Shown: in pieces, positions 1 through 8,040 of the stretch
Layout of the letters: each line of letters opens with the position of its first letter
Position numbering within the stretch: position 1 is the stretch's first letter
Source: Eubacteriales bacterium
Lineage (GTDB): Bacteria > Bacillota > Clostridia > Lachnospirales > Lachnospiraceae
DNA: 57,546 bases
NCBI GenBank assembly: GCA_030524715.1
Contig: JAUNGB010000025.1
Location: forward strand, 1-57,546
Direction: 5' to 3'
Notes under the pieces: model-generated
The model's database searches: none
The model's input: only the letters and a program-made list of their open reading frames with translations
Told to the model about the DNA's origin: nothing
Made by a program: the position numbers and the translations under genes

Positions 1-2
1 AC

Positions 3-662
3 GGCGGTCAGCGTTCCAGTACCGCCATGCACTATCAGGTGGCGGAAGATCATGGGTTTACGGACATTGCCGACTTTGTTGTTCTGGATGAGGAAGGGTC
101 TGTCAGTTTGCCGGTGGAGGGCGGAACGCAGCTTACAGAAAATCTGGTGGGCGCCCATTTCCCGGAATATGACGGTTATCTGGTGCTTTCCCACTTTAAG
201 GGACACGCTATGGCGGGATTTGGCGGCGCAATTAAAAATATCTCCATTGGCCTTGGCTCTCAGGAGGGGAAATGCCTGATCCACACCGCAGGAGAAAGCC
301 ATACCAGTCCCTGGGGCGGCGAGCAGGATCCTTTTACGGAGAGCATGGCGGAAGCAGGGAAATCAGTGGTGGATGCCCTTGACGGAAATATCCTCTATAT
401 CAGTGTGATGAACCGTCTGTCCATTGACTGCGACTGCGATGGAAATCCGGCGGAACCGGATATGCACGATATGGGCATTCTGGCATCCGCAGATCCGGTA
501 GCTTTGGATCAGGCGTGTGTGGATCTGGTTTACGCCTCTCAGGATGATACGGCTTCCCTGATCCAGAGAATGGAATCCCGCAACGCCATTCATGTTCTGG
601 AACACGGAGAGGAAATCGGTCTTGGCAGCAGAAATTATCAGTTGGTGAGCATTGATGATTGA
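3..662 (+). CDS. DUF362 family protein, C-terminal part (5' end outside window)
   Basis: The reading frame is open from the window edge, and the residues before the first Met (GGQRSSTA) continue the family pattern, so this is the C-terminal part of a longer gene and not a gene starting at position 27. The recognisable DUF362 block is the segment LSHFKGHAMAGFGGAIKN, followed by conserved Gly/His-rich turns. DUF362 proteins are often fused to 4Fe-4S ferredoxin domains, but none is visible in the part seen here. The biochemical role of the family is not established. The stop codon overlaps the start of the following permease gene by 8 bases, so the two are co-transcribed and probably translationally coupled. 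Family call is fairly secure; function is unknown. Confidence 0.75.
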   Translation, partial: GGQRSSTAMHYQVAEDHGFTDIADFVVLDEEGSVSLPVEGGTQLTENLVGAHFPEYDGYLVLSHFKGHAMAGFGGAIKNISIGLGSQEGKCLIHTAGESHTSPWGGEQDPFTESMAEAGKSVVDALDGNILYISVMNRLSIDCDCDGNPAEPDMHDMGILASADPVALDQACVDLVYASQDDTASLIQRMESRNAIHVLEHGEEIGLGSRNYQLVSIDD

Positions 663-1557
663 AATTCTGCACCGGGAGTTTGTTTATCTCTGGTATTACT
701 TTGACGTACAGTTGCGGCAGATTTTCTGGTACTGGGTTCTGGGTATTGTATTAGGCTCCTGCGTTTCGGTTTTTCTGAAAGACAAGATTCATGGTCTTTT
801 ACGTTCCATGAGCGAAAGCAGGATGGGGCTTGTGGGAATTGTACCTGCAAGCCTTCTTGGAATTGCCTCTCCCCTTTGTATGTACGGCACGATTCCACTG
901 GCGGCGTCCTTTTCCAAAAGCGGGATGCGGGATGAATGGCTGGCGTCCTTTATGATGTGTTCCATCCTGCTGAACCCACAGCTTATTATTTACAGCACGG
1001 CGCTTGGAACGACCGCACTGGCAGTCCGTATCGTTTCCTGCTTTATCTGCGGGATTGCGGCGGGACTGCTGATCCGGTTCCTTTGTAAGGGAAAGCCGTT
1101 TTTCAATTTTGCAGGCTTTGAGGAGCCTCATAATCACGATACCGACCCGAATCTGTTCCTGCGCCTGATCAAAAATATCGGAAGGAACATCCGGGCAACC
1201 GGCCTTTATTTCCTGTTCGGAGTGTTCCTGTCAGCAGTGTTCCAGCGCTATGTGCCAGAGGATCTGATGACGACCTTCTTTGGCGGCAACGAGGCATTTG
1301 GGGTTCTGATGGCGGCGACCATCGGCGTACCGCTGTATGCCTGCGGCGGAGGTACGATTCCTCTGCTTCAGGCGTGGCTGATGGATGGGATGAGCATGGG
1401 CAGCGCGGCGGCGTTTATGATCACCGGGCCGTCCACCAAGATCACCAATCTGGGAGCGCTGAAAATCGTTCTGGGAATTAAAAATTTTGTAATCTACATT
1501 GCATTTGTGATGATATTTTCCTTTGCCACCGGGCTGGTGGTAAATTTTCTGGTATAA
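655..1557 (+). CDS. ArsP-like (UPF0718) membrane permease
   Basis: A 300-residue polytopic membrane protein with about eight hydrophobic segments in two halves. Each half carries a signature cysteine/glycine turn: SPLCMYGTIPLA near residue 80 and YACGGGTIPLL near residue 230. This is the pattern of the predicted permease family PF03773, which includes the ArsP organoarsenical efflux permeases. The ATG at 655 is preferred over a TTG at 652 and lies inside the end of the DUF362 gene. Family members move small metal- or metalloid-containing compounds across the membrane, but the substrate here cannot be read from sequence. No arsR regulator is nearby, so arsenic transport is not supported by context. 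Confidence 0.72.
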   Translation: MIEILHREFVYLWYYFDVQLRQIFWYWVLGIVLGSCVSVFLKDKIHGLLRSMSESRMGLVGIVPASLLGIASPLCMYGTIPLAASFSKSGMRDEWLASFMMCSILLNPQLIIYSTALGTTALAVRIVSCFICGIAAGLLIRFLCKGKPFFNFAGFEEPHNHDTDPNLFLRLIKNIGRNIRATGLYFLFGVFLSAVFQRYVPEDLMTTFFGGNEAFGVLMAATIGVPLYACGGGTIPLLQAWLMDGMSMGSAAAFMITGPSTKITNLGALKIVLGIKNFVIYIAFVMIFSFATGLVVNFLV

Positions 1558-1582
1558 ATGTTTTTGAACACTCAGGCAGCCA

Positions 1583-1660
1583 GAGTGTGTTTGAAAATTC
1601 ATTCCCGCAATCTGCATCCCTCACTTTGAGGTATATTGCCCAGCATTCGGTCGGGTATAT
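1583..1660 (+). repeat. Degenerate left end of the MITE-like element
   Basis: Starts GAGTGTGTTTGAAAATTC and continues almost identically to the left end of the complete element at 10886 for about 45 bases, then diverges. No matching right end is seen before the TetR gene. Probably a truncated or decayed copy. Confidence 0.6.
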
Positions 1661-1714
1661 CCTTTATTTGAGGGATTTTGGTGTTTTAATCAAAGGCGGA
1701 TTGTGTTAGTATGC

Positions 1715-1738
1715 GGCGGTATTTGAAAGAATACCGCC
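1715..1738. terminator. Perfect 9-bp hairpin between permease and tetR
   Basis: Arms GGCGGTATT and AATACCGCC with a 6-base loop lie between two convergent genes (permease on +, TetR regulator on -). No long T-run follows on either strand, so intrinsic termination is only plausible, not demonstrated. Confidence 0.35.
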
Positions 1739-1781
1739 CCGTCCTTTACAGCAGTCTGTTACTCTCCAAGAAGCTATATCC

Positions 1782-2375
1782 TCACCTGTTTGACATTAGT
1801 AAATTGTATTTTTCCTGTCCCTGTTTAGTAAAACAAGGAATGATAATACTCCAAACACAATTTAATATTGATGTATTATTTTCCTCCGTCTGGTAAAAAT
1901 CGGGTAAACCATAAACCATGAGTGTCATAATTGCATCCACTATATTGCCATATTCTTGAATAAAGTCTTTTTTCAATAATCCGGCATTTACAAAATTGTG
2001 AAAAGACTCTGTTAAAGCCTCTCTTAAATTCTTTAAAACAGATACTTGCATTTCATAGACTGCCGGACACATTTGAGCCAGTTGGACATAGTGACGATAA
2101 TAGTAAGGACGGCTGTTTTTCTGATCGGTAATGTCCAATAGTAATTGATTCAAGTCCTCAAACGTGCAAGGGGACTTTGGTTTTTGATATTTTTTGTGAT
2201 CTTGCAATAAAATTGCTTCAATTAAATCTTCTTTCTTTTTATAATGATACGTCAGATTACCTACGCTGATATTTAAAGCAGCGGCAATATCACGCATACC
2301 GGTATCGTGGAATCCTTTTTCATTAAATAATTGTCTCGCCGTATCCATGATCGCCTGTTTTATGTCTGATTTCAT
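1782..2375 (-). CDS. TetR/AcrR family transcriptional regulator
   Basis: A 197-residue protein with an N-terminal TetR helix-turn-helix (about residues 8-54: ARQLFNEKGFHDTGMRDIAA followed by ISVGNLTYHYKKKEDL). The rest is an alpha-helical ligand-binding and dimerisation domain of normal family length, too divergent to predict the inducer. It is divergent from the MATE efflux gene with about 98 bp between start codons. That gap holds two matching palindromes, so it very probably represses both itself and the pump, being released by a pump substrate. The regulator family is certain; the inducer is unknown. Confidence 0.9.
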   Translation of the reverse strand: MKSDIKQAIMDTARQLFNEKGFHDTGMRDIAAALNISVGNLTYHYKKKEDLIEAILLQDHKKYQKPKSPCTFEDLNQLLLDITDQKNSRPYYYRHYVQLAQMCPAVYEMQVSVLKNLREALTESFHNFVNAGLLKKDFIQEYGNIVDAIMTLMVYGLPDFYQTEENNTSILNCVWSIIIPCFTKQGQEKYNLLMSNR

Positions 2376-2400
2376 AGATTTTGAACCTTCTTCTTTTTTA

Positions 2401-2452
2401 TTGACATTTTAGCACGCCTGTGCTAAAATGTCAATTAGTACAACTGTACTAA
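2401..2452. promoter_or_regulatory. Symmetric divergent promoter with two tandem operators (tetR / MATE)
   Basis: Positions 2401-2434 form a perfect inverted repeat (15-base arms, 4-base centre). On + it reads TTGACA, 17 bases, TAAAAT; because the sequence is its own reverse complement outside the centre, the - strand reads exactly the same promoter toward tetR. Operator-like 18-mers of matching layout lie at 2409-2426 (TTAGCACGCCTGTGCTAA) and 2435-2452 (TTAGTACAACTGTACTAA), centres 26 bp apart. The first fills the spacer between -35 and -10 of both promoters, so bound repressor would block both directions. Confidence 0.85.
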
Positions 2453-2473
2453 AAAATAAGGAGATGGCAAGAT

Positions 2474-3886
2474 ATGAACGAATTACTTCCAGAGAAAACG
2501 AAAAATCCGCTTGAAAGCGGAGCCATTGGAAAACTGATTGCTAAATTCGCAATTCCGGCAATTATTGGAGGCTTAATCAGCGCCGCATACAATATTGTGG
2601 ACCAGATATTTATTGGCCAGAGTGTCGGATTGCTGGGGAATGCCGCAACCAATGTGGCATTCCCCCTTGTAACAATCTCAAATTCCCTTGCATTACTTTT
2701 TGGTGTTGGAAGCGCCTCAAATTTCAGTCTGGAATTAGGGGATAAACGAAAAGACAGTGCGGTACAATTTTATGGCAATGGTATTTCACTCCTGCTGGCG
2801 TCAGGTATCTTACTTTTTGTGATTGTACTTATGTTTTTACAACCTCTGCTGCTTTTCTTTGGCGCTACGGAAGACGTTCTTCCCTATGCTTTGACCTATA
2901 CGGGCATTACAACATTCGGACTTCCGTTTTCGATGCTAAGTATCGGAGGAGGGCATTTGATCCGGGCAGACGGCAGCCCGACTTATGCTATGCTTTCAAC
3001 TGCTTCAGGAGCGATTTTGAACTGCTTTTTAGACCCACTTTTTATCTTTGGCTTTGGTATGGGAATTGTGGGAGCCGCCTATGCAACGATAACCGGACAA
3101 ATTATTTCTGCGCTGCTTGTCCTGCATTATTTCAGAAAAAAATTCAAGACTACAAAATTAGAGCGCAGGCATTTTCGCCCCTCTGTTTCAAGGGCTAAGA
3201 TCATTGCATCTCTGGGCGCGGCGTCCTGTTTTAACCAGCTTGCTATGAGCTTGGTTCAAATTACATTGAACAATACGCTGCGCAGCTATGGAGCGGCTTC
3301 TGCTTACGGAAGTGACATTCCCCTTGCCTGTGTAGGCGTTATTTCTAAAGTCAATGTCTTGTTCATGGCGTTTGTTTTGGGGATCGCGCAAGGCTGTCAG
3401 CCTATTTTTGGATTCAATTATGGTGCAAAAAATTATTCGCGTGTGCGTGAAACTTATAAAAAGGCGGCAACGGCTGTTACTGTCATTTGTATGATATCTT
3501 TCTTGTGTTTCCAGATATTCCCCCGTCAGATCGTCAGCATTTTTGGGACGGGCAGCGAATTGTACTTTGAGTTTGCGGAAAAGTATTTCCGAATCTATCT
3601 GCTGTTTACGTTTATAAACGGAATACAGCCGCTTACATCAAACTTTTTTACGTCAATCGGAAAAGCAAAGATGGGAATTATTATGTCTCTCACACGCCAG
3701 ATTATTTTCCTGCTGCCCCTGATTTTAATCCTGCCCGTATTCTGGGGCATTGACGGCGTGATGTATGCCGGTCCGATTGCGGATGCTGCGGCTGTGGCTT
3801 TAGCCGGTTACTTTGCGTGGAGGGAAATGAAAAAAATGCGTATTGCTGAAACGGAACAGCAGCAATCCCGCGGATTTACCGTTTGA
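2474..3886 (+). CDS. MATE family multidrug efflux transporter
   Basis: A 470-residue, 12-segment membrane protein of the MATE family (MepA-like branch). Typical features are the N-terminal PAIIGGLISAAYNIVDQIFI segment, the duplicated six-helix halves, and the central ILNCFLDPLFIFGFGMG and C-terminal QPIFGFNYGAKNY segments. MATE pumps export cationic drugs, dyes and toxic metabolites in exchange for Na+ or H+. Full length, with AAGGAG 10 bases before the ATG. Expression should be controlled by the divergently encoded TetR protein through the operators just upstream. The next gene is about 340 bp away, so it is likely monocistronic. Confidence 0.93.
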   Translation: MNELLPEKTKNPLESGAIGKLIAKFAIPAIIGGLISAAYNIVDQIFIGQSVGLLGNAATNVAFPLVTISNSLALLFGVGSASNFSLELGDKRKDSAVQFYGNGISLLLASGILLFVIVLMFLQPLLLFFGATEDVLPYALTYTGITTFGLPFSMLSIGGGHLIRADGSPTYAMLSTASGAILNCFLDPLFIFGFGMGIVGAAYATITGQIISALLVLHYFRKKFKTTKLERRHFRPSVSRAKIIASLGAASCFNQLAMSLVQITLNNTLRSYGAASAYGSDIPLACVGVISKVNVLFMAFVLGIAQGCQPIFGFNYGAKNYSRVRETYKKAATAVTVICMISFLCFQIFPRQIVSIFGTGSELYFEFAEKYFRIYLLFTFINGIQPLTSNFFTSIGKAKMGIIMSLTRQIIFLLPLILILPVFWGIDGVMYAGPIADAAAVALAGYFAWREMKKMRIAETEQQQSRGFTV

Positions 3887-4222
3887 AGTTCCAGCGGGAT
3901 ATTTATAAGGACTTACGGATTCTGGTGAAGATATTCTTTTGAATAAAGCGACTTTTGATTGATACGGCAGCCTTTTTCTGTTATGATGGGTGGTGGGAAA
4001 AGGCTGCTAAAGCCGACGGAAAATCAAGGTTTGATGCGGAGGCAATGGAATGTATCATTTAGCAAAATATGTCCGGGAGTTGAAGCTGCAGGAAGGTGTA
4101 AATGACACTCCGGTATCATATTTAAAAATATATCGTTTTAATCCGGGGCGGGTTGTGTTATATTGAAAGAAAATGCAGCAAAGCGGAATGCGAATATCCG
4201 CTTTACAGGGGAGGTAAGCAAT
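3887..4222. other. Intergenic stretch with a 10-bp inverted repeat and a small ORF
   Basis: Contains the inverted repeat GCAGCCTTTT (3967-3976) / AAAAGGCTGC (3998-4007). A 38-codon ORF lies at 4050-4166, preceded by GGAGG at a normal distance; its product (starting MYHLAKYVREL) is not recognised and may be a gene remnant. One copy of the AAAGCGGA palindrome family lies at 4171-4208. Nothing else is evident. Confidence 0.4.
4171..4208 (+). repeat. REP-like palindrome, AAAGCGGA family, copy 1
   Basis: AAAGCGGA at 4180-4187 pairs with TCCGCTTT at 4197-4204 around ATGCGAATA. It matches copies at 29048, 42075 and 49351. It lies just upstream of the acetyltransferase ribosome binding site. Confidence 0.7.
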
Positions 4223-4786
4223 ATGGTATTAAGCACAGAACGGTTGCTTTTGCGTCCATGGAAGGAAACGGATGCAGAGAGCTTATATGAATATGCCAAA
4301 AATCCGGAAGTTGGACCGATTGCAGGGTGGCCGCCGCACAAAAATATTGAGGAAAGCCGTGACGTTATACAGAATGTTTTCAACGGAAAAGAGTGTTATG
4401 CGGTCTGTTTGAAGTCAGATAATCGGGCTATTGGCGCTATCGAACTGAAGATGAATGGCAATACGGATATGACGGATAAAGAGGATGAATGTGAACTTGG
4501 TTACTGGATAGGCCGGGAGTTCTGGGGACAGGGGCTGATTCCGGAAGCTGCCCGTGAGCTGCTGAGGCATGGTTTTGAGGATCTTGGCATGAATATCATA
4601 TGGTGTGGATATTACGAGGGAAATACGAAATCAAAAAGAGTGCAGGAGAAACTGGGTTTTATTTATCATCATACATGTACTGATGTGGCTGTGCCGCTCA
4701 TGGGCGAGACAAGAACCGGGCATACAAACTATATGACAAGAGAACAATGGGAAGCTGATAATTCCATACAGGAAGCAGTATTATAA
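4223..4786 (+). CDS. GNAT family N-acetyltransferase (RimJ/RimL type)
   Basis: A 187-residue protein opening with the RimJ/L-type start LSTERLLLRPWKETDAESLY. It also has GYWIGREFWGQGLIPEAARE, the acetyl-CoA pyrophosphate-binding region, near residue 100, and the late NTKSKRVQEKLGF motif. Members transfer acetyl from acetyl-CoA to an N-terminal or small-molecule amine; the acceptor is unknown here. The ATG at 4223 is chosen because GGGGAGG lies 8 bases upstream; the frame extends 5' to a TTG at 4163, but that part is encoded by a repeat palindrome. The Fic gene follows on the same strand after 67 bases. Confidence 0.88.
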   Translation: MVLSTERLLLRPWKETDAESLYEYAKNPEVGPIAGWPPHKNIEESRDVIQNVFNGKECYAVCLKSDNRAIGAIELKMNGNTDMTDKEDECELGYWIGREFWGQGLIPEAARELLRHGFEDLGMNIIWCGYYEGNTKSKRVQEKLGFIYHHTCTDVAVPLMGETRTGHTNYMTREQWEADNSIQEAVL

Positions 4787-4853
4787 TCTAAATACTATTA
4801 TATTGTGTGATTCTCTTTTAGCAGAGATTATTTTATATAGGGAGACCGATACT

Positions 4854-5657
4854 ATGCCGTTATTTGACAACGAAAATAGAATCTTACAGATTGAAACAGA
4901 AAAAGAGGAAATTTTCAAGCATATGGAAAATCCGTTGCTCAGTCAGCCGTTTACCGAAGATTTTGCCAGGAGATTTTCATGGAGCACGAATGCGATCGAG
5001 GGGAATACCCTGTCGCTGGAAGAAACGATCGCAGTGATCGATTACGATGAAGTAAGGTCAAATCATACCTATTCCGAATATACAGATGCGAAAAACGCCT
5101 ACTATGCAATCCGGAAAATGCTAATTCCTTTTACAAAGACAGTTATTGACGAAGAGTGGATCAAGAAGGCGAATGGCTATATCAGACATATGCAGGGGGA
5201 GTATAGAGATACCCCGGTTTATATTGGAAATCTGTCGGAAGCTGTATATTATCCGCCGGAACCGCAGGATGTGGCGGAACTTATGAAAGACTGGATCAGG
5301 GAAACAAATATAGAAGCAGTGACAGTAAAAGAGATTTTTGAAAAAATTGCAGCCAATCATATTCGGTTTGAACGGATACATCCTTTTTCAGATGGAAATG
5401 GCAGAACCGGGAGGATGATCGTTAACCAACAGTTGATCAATAACGGGCTGCTGCCTGTCTCAATCCAGCCAACCGGAAAGTACAGAGAAGCATTCAGAAG
5501 ATATGACAAAAGAGAAGATCTTTCAGAAATGGTCTACGTTTTGCTGAAAAGCGAACTGGAATCTTTTGACAGAGTCCGCAGTCTGGCTTTGAAACTTTCC
5601 CAGGACCGGGAGAAACAGAAAAAGGAAAGAGTATCCTCGGATTCCTCCGAAAGTTGA
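4854..5657 (+). CDS. Fic family protein (probable AMP transferase)
   Basis: A 267-residue Fic-domain protein. The catalytic loop HPFSDGNGRTGR (His176) matches the Fic consensus completely. An N-terminal inhibitory helix with T-N-A-I-E-G (residues 45-50) fits the (S/T)xxxE(G/N) motif, in which the Glu blocks ATP binding, so the protein should be self-inhibited. Fic enzymes usually attach AMP from ATP to a hydroxyl side chain of a target protein; the target is unknown. The ATG at 4854 is chosen for AGGGAG 9 bases upstream; a TTG 51 bases earlier has no site. No antitoxin-like partner gene is visible, as expected when the inhibitory helix is built in. The extreme C-terminus is charged and disordered-looking. 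Confidence 0.9.
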   Translation: MPLFDNENRILQIETEKEEIFKHMENPLLSQPFTEDFARRFSWSTNAIEGNTLSLEETIAVIDYDEVRSNHTYSEYTDAKNAYYAIRKMLIPFTKTVIDEEWIKKANGYIRHMQGEYRDTPVYIGNLSEAVYYPPEPQDVAELMKDWIRETNIEAVTVKEIFEKIAANHIRFERIHPFSDGNGRTGRMIVNQQLINNGLLPVSIQPTGKYREAFRRYDKREDLSEMVYVLLKSELESFDRVRSLALKLSQDREKQKKERVSSDSSES

Positions 5658-5733
5658 GTACACATCCAGCGACAGAGGAAAGTCCCTGATTATACAGTAT
5701 GCACGTAAGTTATACTACATTGCCGATTTGGCA

Positions 5734-5763
5734 TTGTACTTTTTCAGAGTTATGCTTTACAAT
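5734..5763 (+). promoter_or_regulatory. Probable promoter of first aldo/keto reductase
   Basis: TTGTAC, 18 bases, TACAAT, lying 71 bases before the start codon. It fits sigma-A reasonably but not perfectly. Confidence 0.4.
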
Positions 5764-5833
5764 AAGGATGAAAACAAGGAAGAAATAATTATTTCACTAT
5801 TGGTAAAGTATAAACGAACAGGAGGATATATCA

Positions 5834-6691
5834 ATGGAAAAAGTAATGCTGAATAATGGGGTAGAAATGCCATTGGAAGGTTTTGGAGTGTTTCAGATTC
5901 CGGATGCTGTACAGTGTGAGCAGGTTGTGTATGACGCGATCAGGACAGGGTATCGGCTGATCGATACGGCGTCTGCCTATGGAAATGAGGCGGCTGTCGG
6001 AAAGGGTGTTGCGAGAGCCATCGCAGACGGACTGGCAGCCAGGGAAGAACTGTTTATTACCACAAAGGTGTGGGTCAACGACATGGGGAATGAAGAGGAT
6101 GCCTATCAGGCAGTAAAGACATCCCTTGGGAAACTGGATATGGATCATGTGGATCTGATTCTTTTGCATCAGCCCATGAAAGATTATTTTGCGGCATACA
6201 GAGGCATCACAAAAGCTTACAGGGAAGGGCTGACCAGAGCGATCGGCGTTGCGAATTTTTATCCTGCAATTCTTACGAACCTTTGTGAGACGGTTGAAGT
6301 AATGCCTGCTGTCGATCAGGTGGAACTGCATCCTTTCTTTGCACAGGCAGGGGCATTGGAGAATATGAAAGCATACGGTGTGGTTCCACAGGCGTGGGGA
6401 CCGCTGGCGGAAGGCAAGCATGGTATCTTTACTGACCCGGAACTGACAGCAATTGGCAGTAAATATGGAAAAACGGCAGCGCAGGTAGCGCTCAGATGGA
6501 ACGTACAGCGTGGAGTTTCCATTATTCCGAAATCTGTTCATGTGGAGCGGATGGAGCAGAACATTGATATCTGGGATTTTACGCTGACGGAGGAAGAAAT
6601 GGCACAGATTGCCGCAAAGGATTTAGGACACAGTGAGATTGTAAACCATGATGATCCGGCATTTATAAAATTTGTATTAAACCTGCATTAA
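5834..6691 (+). CDS. Aldo/keto reductase
   Basis: A 285-residue NADPH-dependent oxidoreductase of the AKR superfamily (prostaglandin F synthase / 2,5-diketogluconate reductase-like branch). Catalytic tetrad residues are visible: Asp in LIDTASAYGNE with its Tyr, Lys in FITTKVW, and His in LILLHQP. NADP-binding residues lie near IIPKSVHVERMEQN. It reduces aldehydes or ketones; the substrate is not predictable. AGGAGG lies 8 bases before the ATG. A clear terminator follows, so it is its own transcription unit. The second reductase downstream belongs to a different AKR subfamily and is not a recent duplicate. Confidence 0.92.
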   Translation: MEKVMLNNGVEMPLEGFGVFQIPDAVQCEQVVYDAIRTGYRLIDTASAYGNEAAVGKGVARAIADGLAAREELFITTKVWVNDMGNEEDAYQAVKTSLGKLDMDHVDLILLHQPMKDYFAAYRGITKAYREGLTRAIGVANFYPAILTNLCETVEVMPAVDQVELHPFFAQAGALENMKAYGVVPQAWGPLAEGKHGIFTDPELTAIGSKYGKTAAQVALRWNVQRGVSIIPKSVHVERMEQNIDIWDFTLTEEEMAQIAAKDLGHSEIVNHDDPAFIKFVLNLH

Positions 6692-6727
6692 GTCAAATAC
6701 CCCGTTGCAAGTAAAATGTTTTGAAAG

Positions 6728-6774
6728 AGGAATACCCAGAGGAAAACTAAATTCTCTTCGGGTATTCCTTTTAT
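6728..6774 (+). terminator. Intrinsic terminator after first aldo/keto reductase
   Basis: AGGAATACCC (6728-6737) pairs with GGGTATTCCT (6760-6769), with an additional AGAG/CTCT pairing inside, followed by TTTTATT. Confidence 0.8.
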
Positions 6775-6945
6775 TGTGTCCGTTTGACTCATTGCTCGCG
6801 GGAATAAAGGGCACAAGGGCTGCGGCGGTTACATATAACCCGCAGGTATAAACTAAACAACAAATCGAGACTTCTGTCTTTGCTGCCTGCTGTCTATAAT
6901 CAGGACAAAGCTATAATCAAGGCAAATATAAGGAGGTCTTTGAAA

Positions 6946-7935
6946 ATGGAAAAAAGAAAACTTGGAAACAGTCAATTGTATGTCAATCCTGTCGGTCTGG
7001 GCTGTATGGGATTCAGTCATGGGTATGGCGCGCCTATGGAAAAGGCCGCGGCGGTCAGAACACTTCAGGAAGCCTGTGAAATAGGATATGATTTTCTGGA
7101 TACAGCGGAATCCTATTACGGTGCGAATCCCGACGGTACAATTTCCTATAATGAGGAGCTTGTGGGAGAAGCGGTAAAGGGAATTCGGGATAAAGTGGTG
7201 ATCGCTACGAAAATGGGCGTCAGCCATAATGCTGACCGCTCCCTGAAACTTGACAGCAGCCCGGAAACGATTCGGCGGAGTGTGGAAGTCAGTTTGAAAA
7301 AGCTTGGGACAGATTATATAGACCTGTATTACCAACATAGGATCGACCCGAAAGTAGAGCCGGAAACAGTTGCCGAAACCATGTCTGAACTGATAAAAGA
7401 GGGAAAAATCCGGTACTGGGGAATTTCAGAAGCAACGGAAGAATATCTGCGGCGGGCAAATGCCGTCTGCCCGGTTACCGCTGTTCAGAACAGGTATTCC
7501 ATGATGGCAAGATGGCATGAAACGATTTTCCCCGTATGTGAAGAACTGAATGTCGCCTATGTCGCTTTTTCTCCTATGGCGAATGGATTCCTCACAGGGA
7601 AGTATACGCCCGGAACAAAATTTGACAGCAGCCGGGATTACCGCGCGGATATGCCGCAGTATACCGAGGAGGGCTTTGCGAAAGCAAAAGAACTTCTGGA
7701 TATGCTGACGAAAATGGCGGCAGAGAAAAATGCGACGATGGGGCAGTTATCCCTTGCATGGATGATGAATAAAAAGCCTTATATTGTACCGATTCCCGGC
7801 TCCCGTAAACTGGAACGCCTGAAAGAAAATTTTGAAGCAGGCAATATCATTCTGACAAAGGATGAGATCACTATGATCGATTCCAGACTGGACACAATGG
7901 ACTTGGCGGTTTTCGGCGGCCACAGCGGCAGATAA
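6946..7935 (+). CDS. Aldo/keto reductase, AKR13-like (YghZ/IolS group)
   Basis: A 329-residue AKR with the start KRKLGNSQLYVNPVGLGCMG typical of the larger AKR subfamilies. Catalytic Asp and Tyr lie in DFLDTAESYYGANPDG, Lys in VIATKMG, His in YYQHRIDP. The cofactor-binding C-terminus has VPIPGSRKLERLKEN. It probably reduces small aldehydes or quinone-like compounds with NADPH. The ATG at 6946 has AGGAGG 9 bases upstream; the frame runs further 5' but lacks a site there. It ends 105 bp before the two-component system. Confidence 0.92.
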   Translation: MEKRKLGNSQLYVNPVGLGCMGFSHGYGAPMEKAAAVRTLQEACEIGYDFLDTAESYYGANPDGTISYNEELVGEAVKGIRDKVVIATKMGVSHNADRSLKLDSSPETIRRSVEVSLKKLGTDYIDLYYQHRIDPKVEPETVAETMSELIKEGKIRYWGISEATEEYLRRANAVCPVTAVQNRYSMMARWHETIFPVCEELNVAYVAFSPMANGFLTGKYTPGTKFDSSRDYRADMPQYTEEGFAKAKELLDMLTKMAAEKNATMGQLSLAWMMNKKPYIVPIPGSRKLERLKENFEAGNIILTKDEITMIDSRLDTMDLAVFGGHSGR

Positions 7936-7981
7936 GGCGGATATGCTTGGAACGGGGCGGTTTTTCTGGTAGAAAAACAGA

Positions 7982-7999
7982 CAGATCTATGGTAGAATA
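7982..7999 (+). promoter_or_regulatory. Promoter motif shared by the two two-component systems
   Basis: CAGATCTATGGTAGAATA lies 42 bases before the kinase start, with -10 TAGAAT at 7993-7998. The same 18-mer with one change (A to G) occurs at 22149-22166, upstream of the second two-component system. Confidence 0.5.
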
Positions 8000-8040
8000 C
8001 TGACAGATAGAAATTTATGTTATGTACCGGGAGGATTCTG

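Noticed and set aside
5831-6541. 236-codon minus-strand frame
   Set aside because: Shadow of the first aldo/keto reductase; no start signal or homology.
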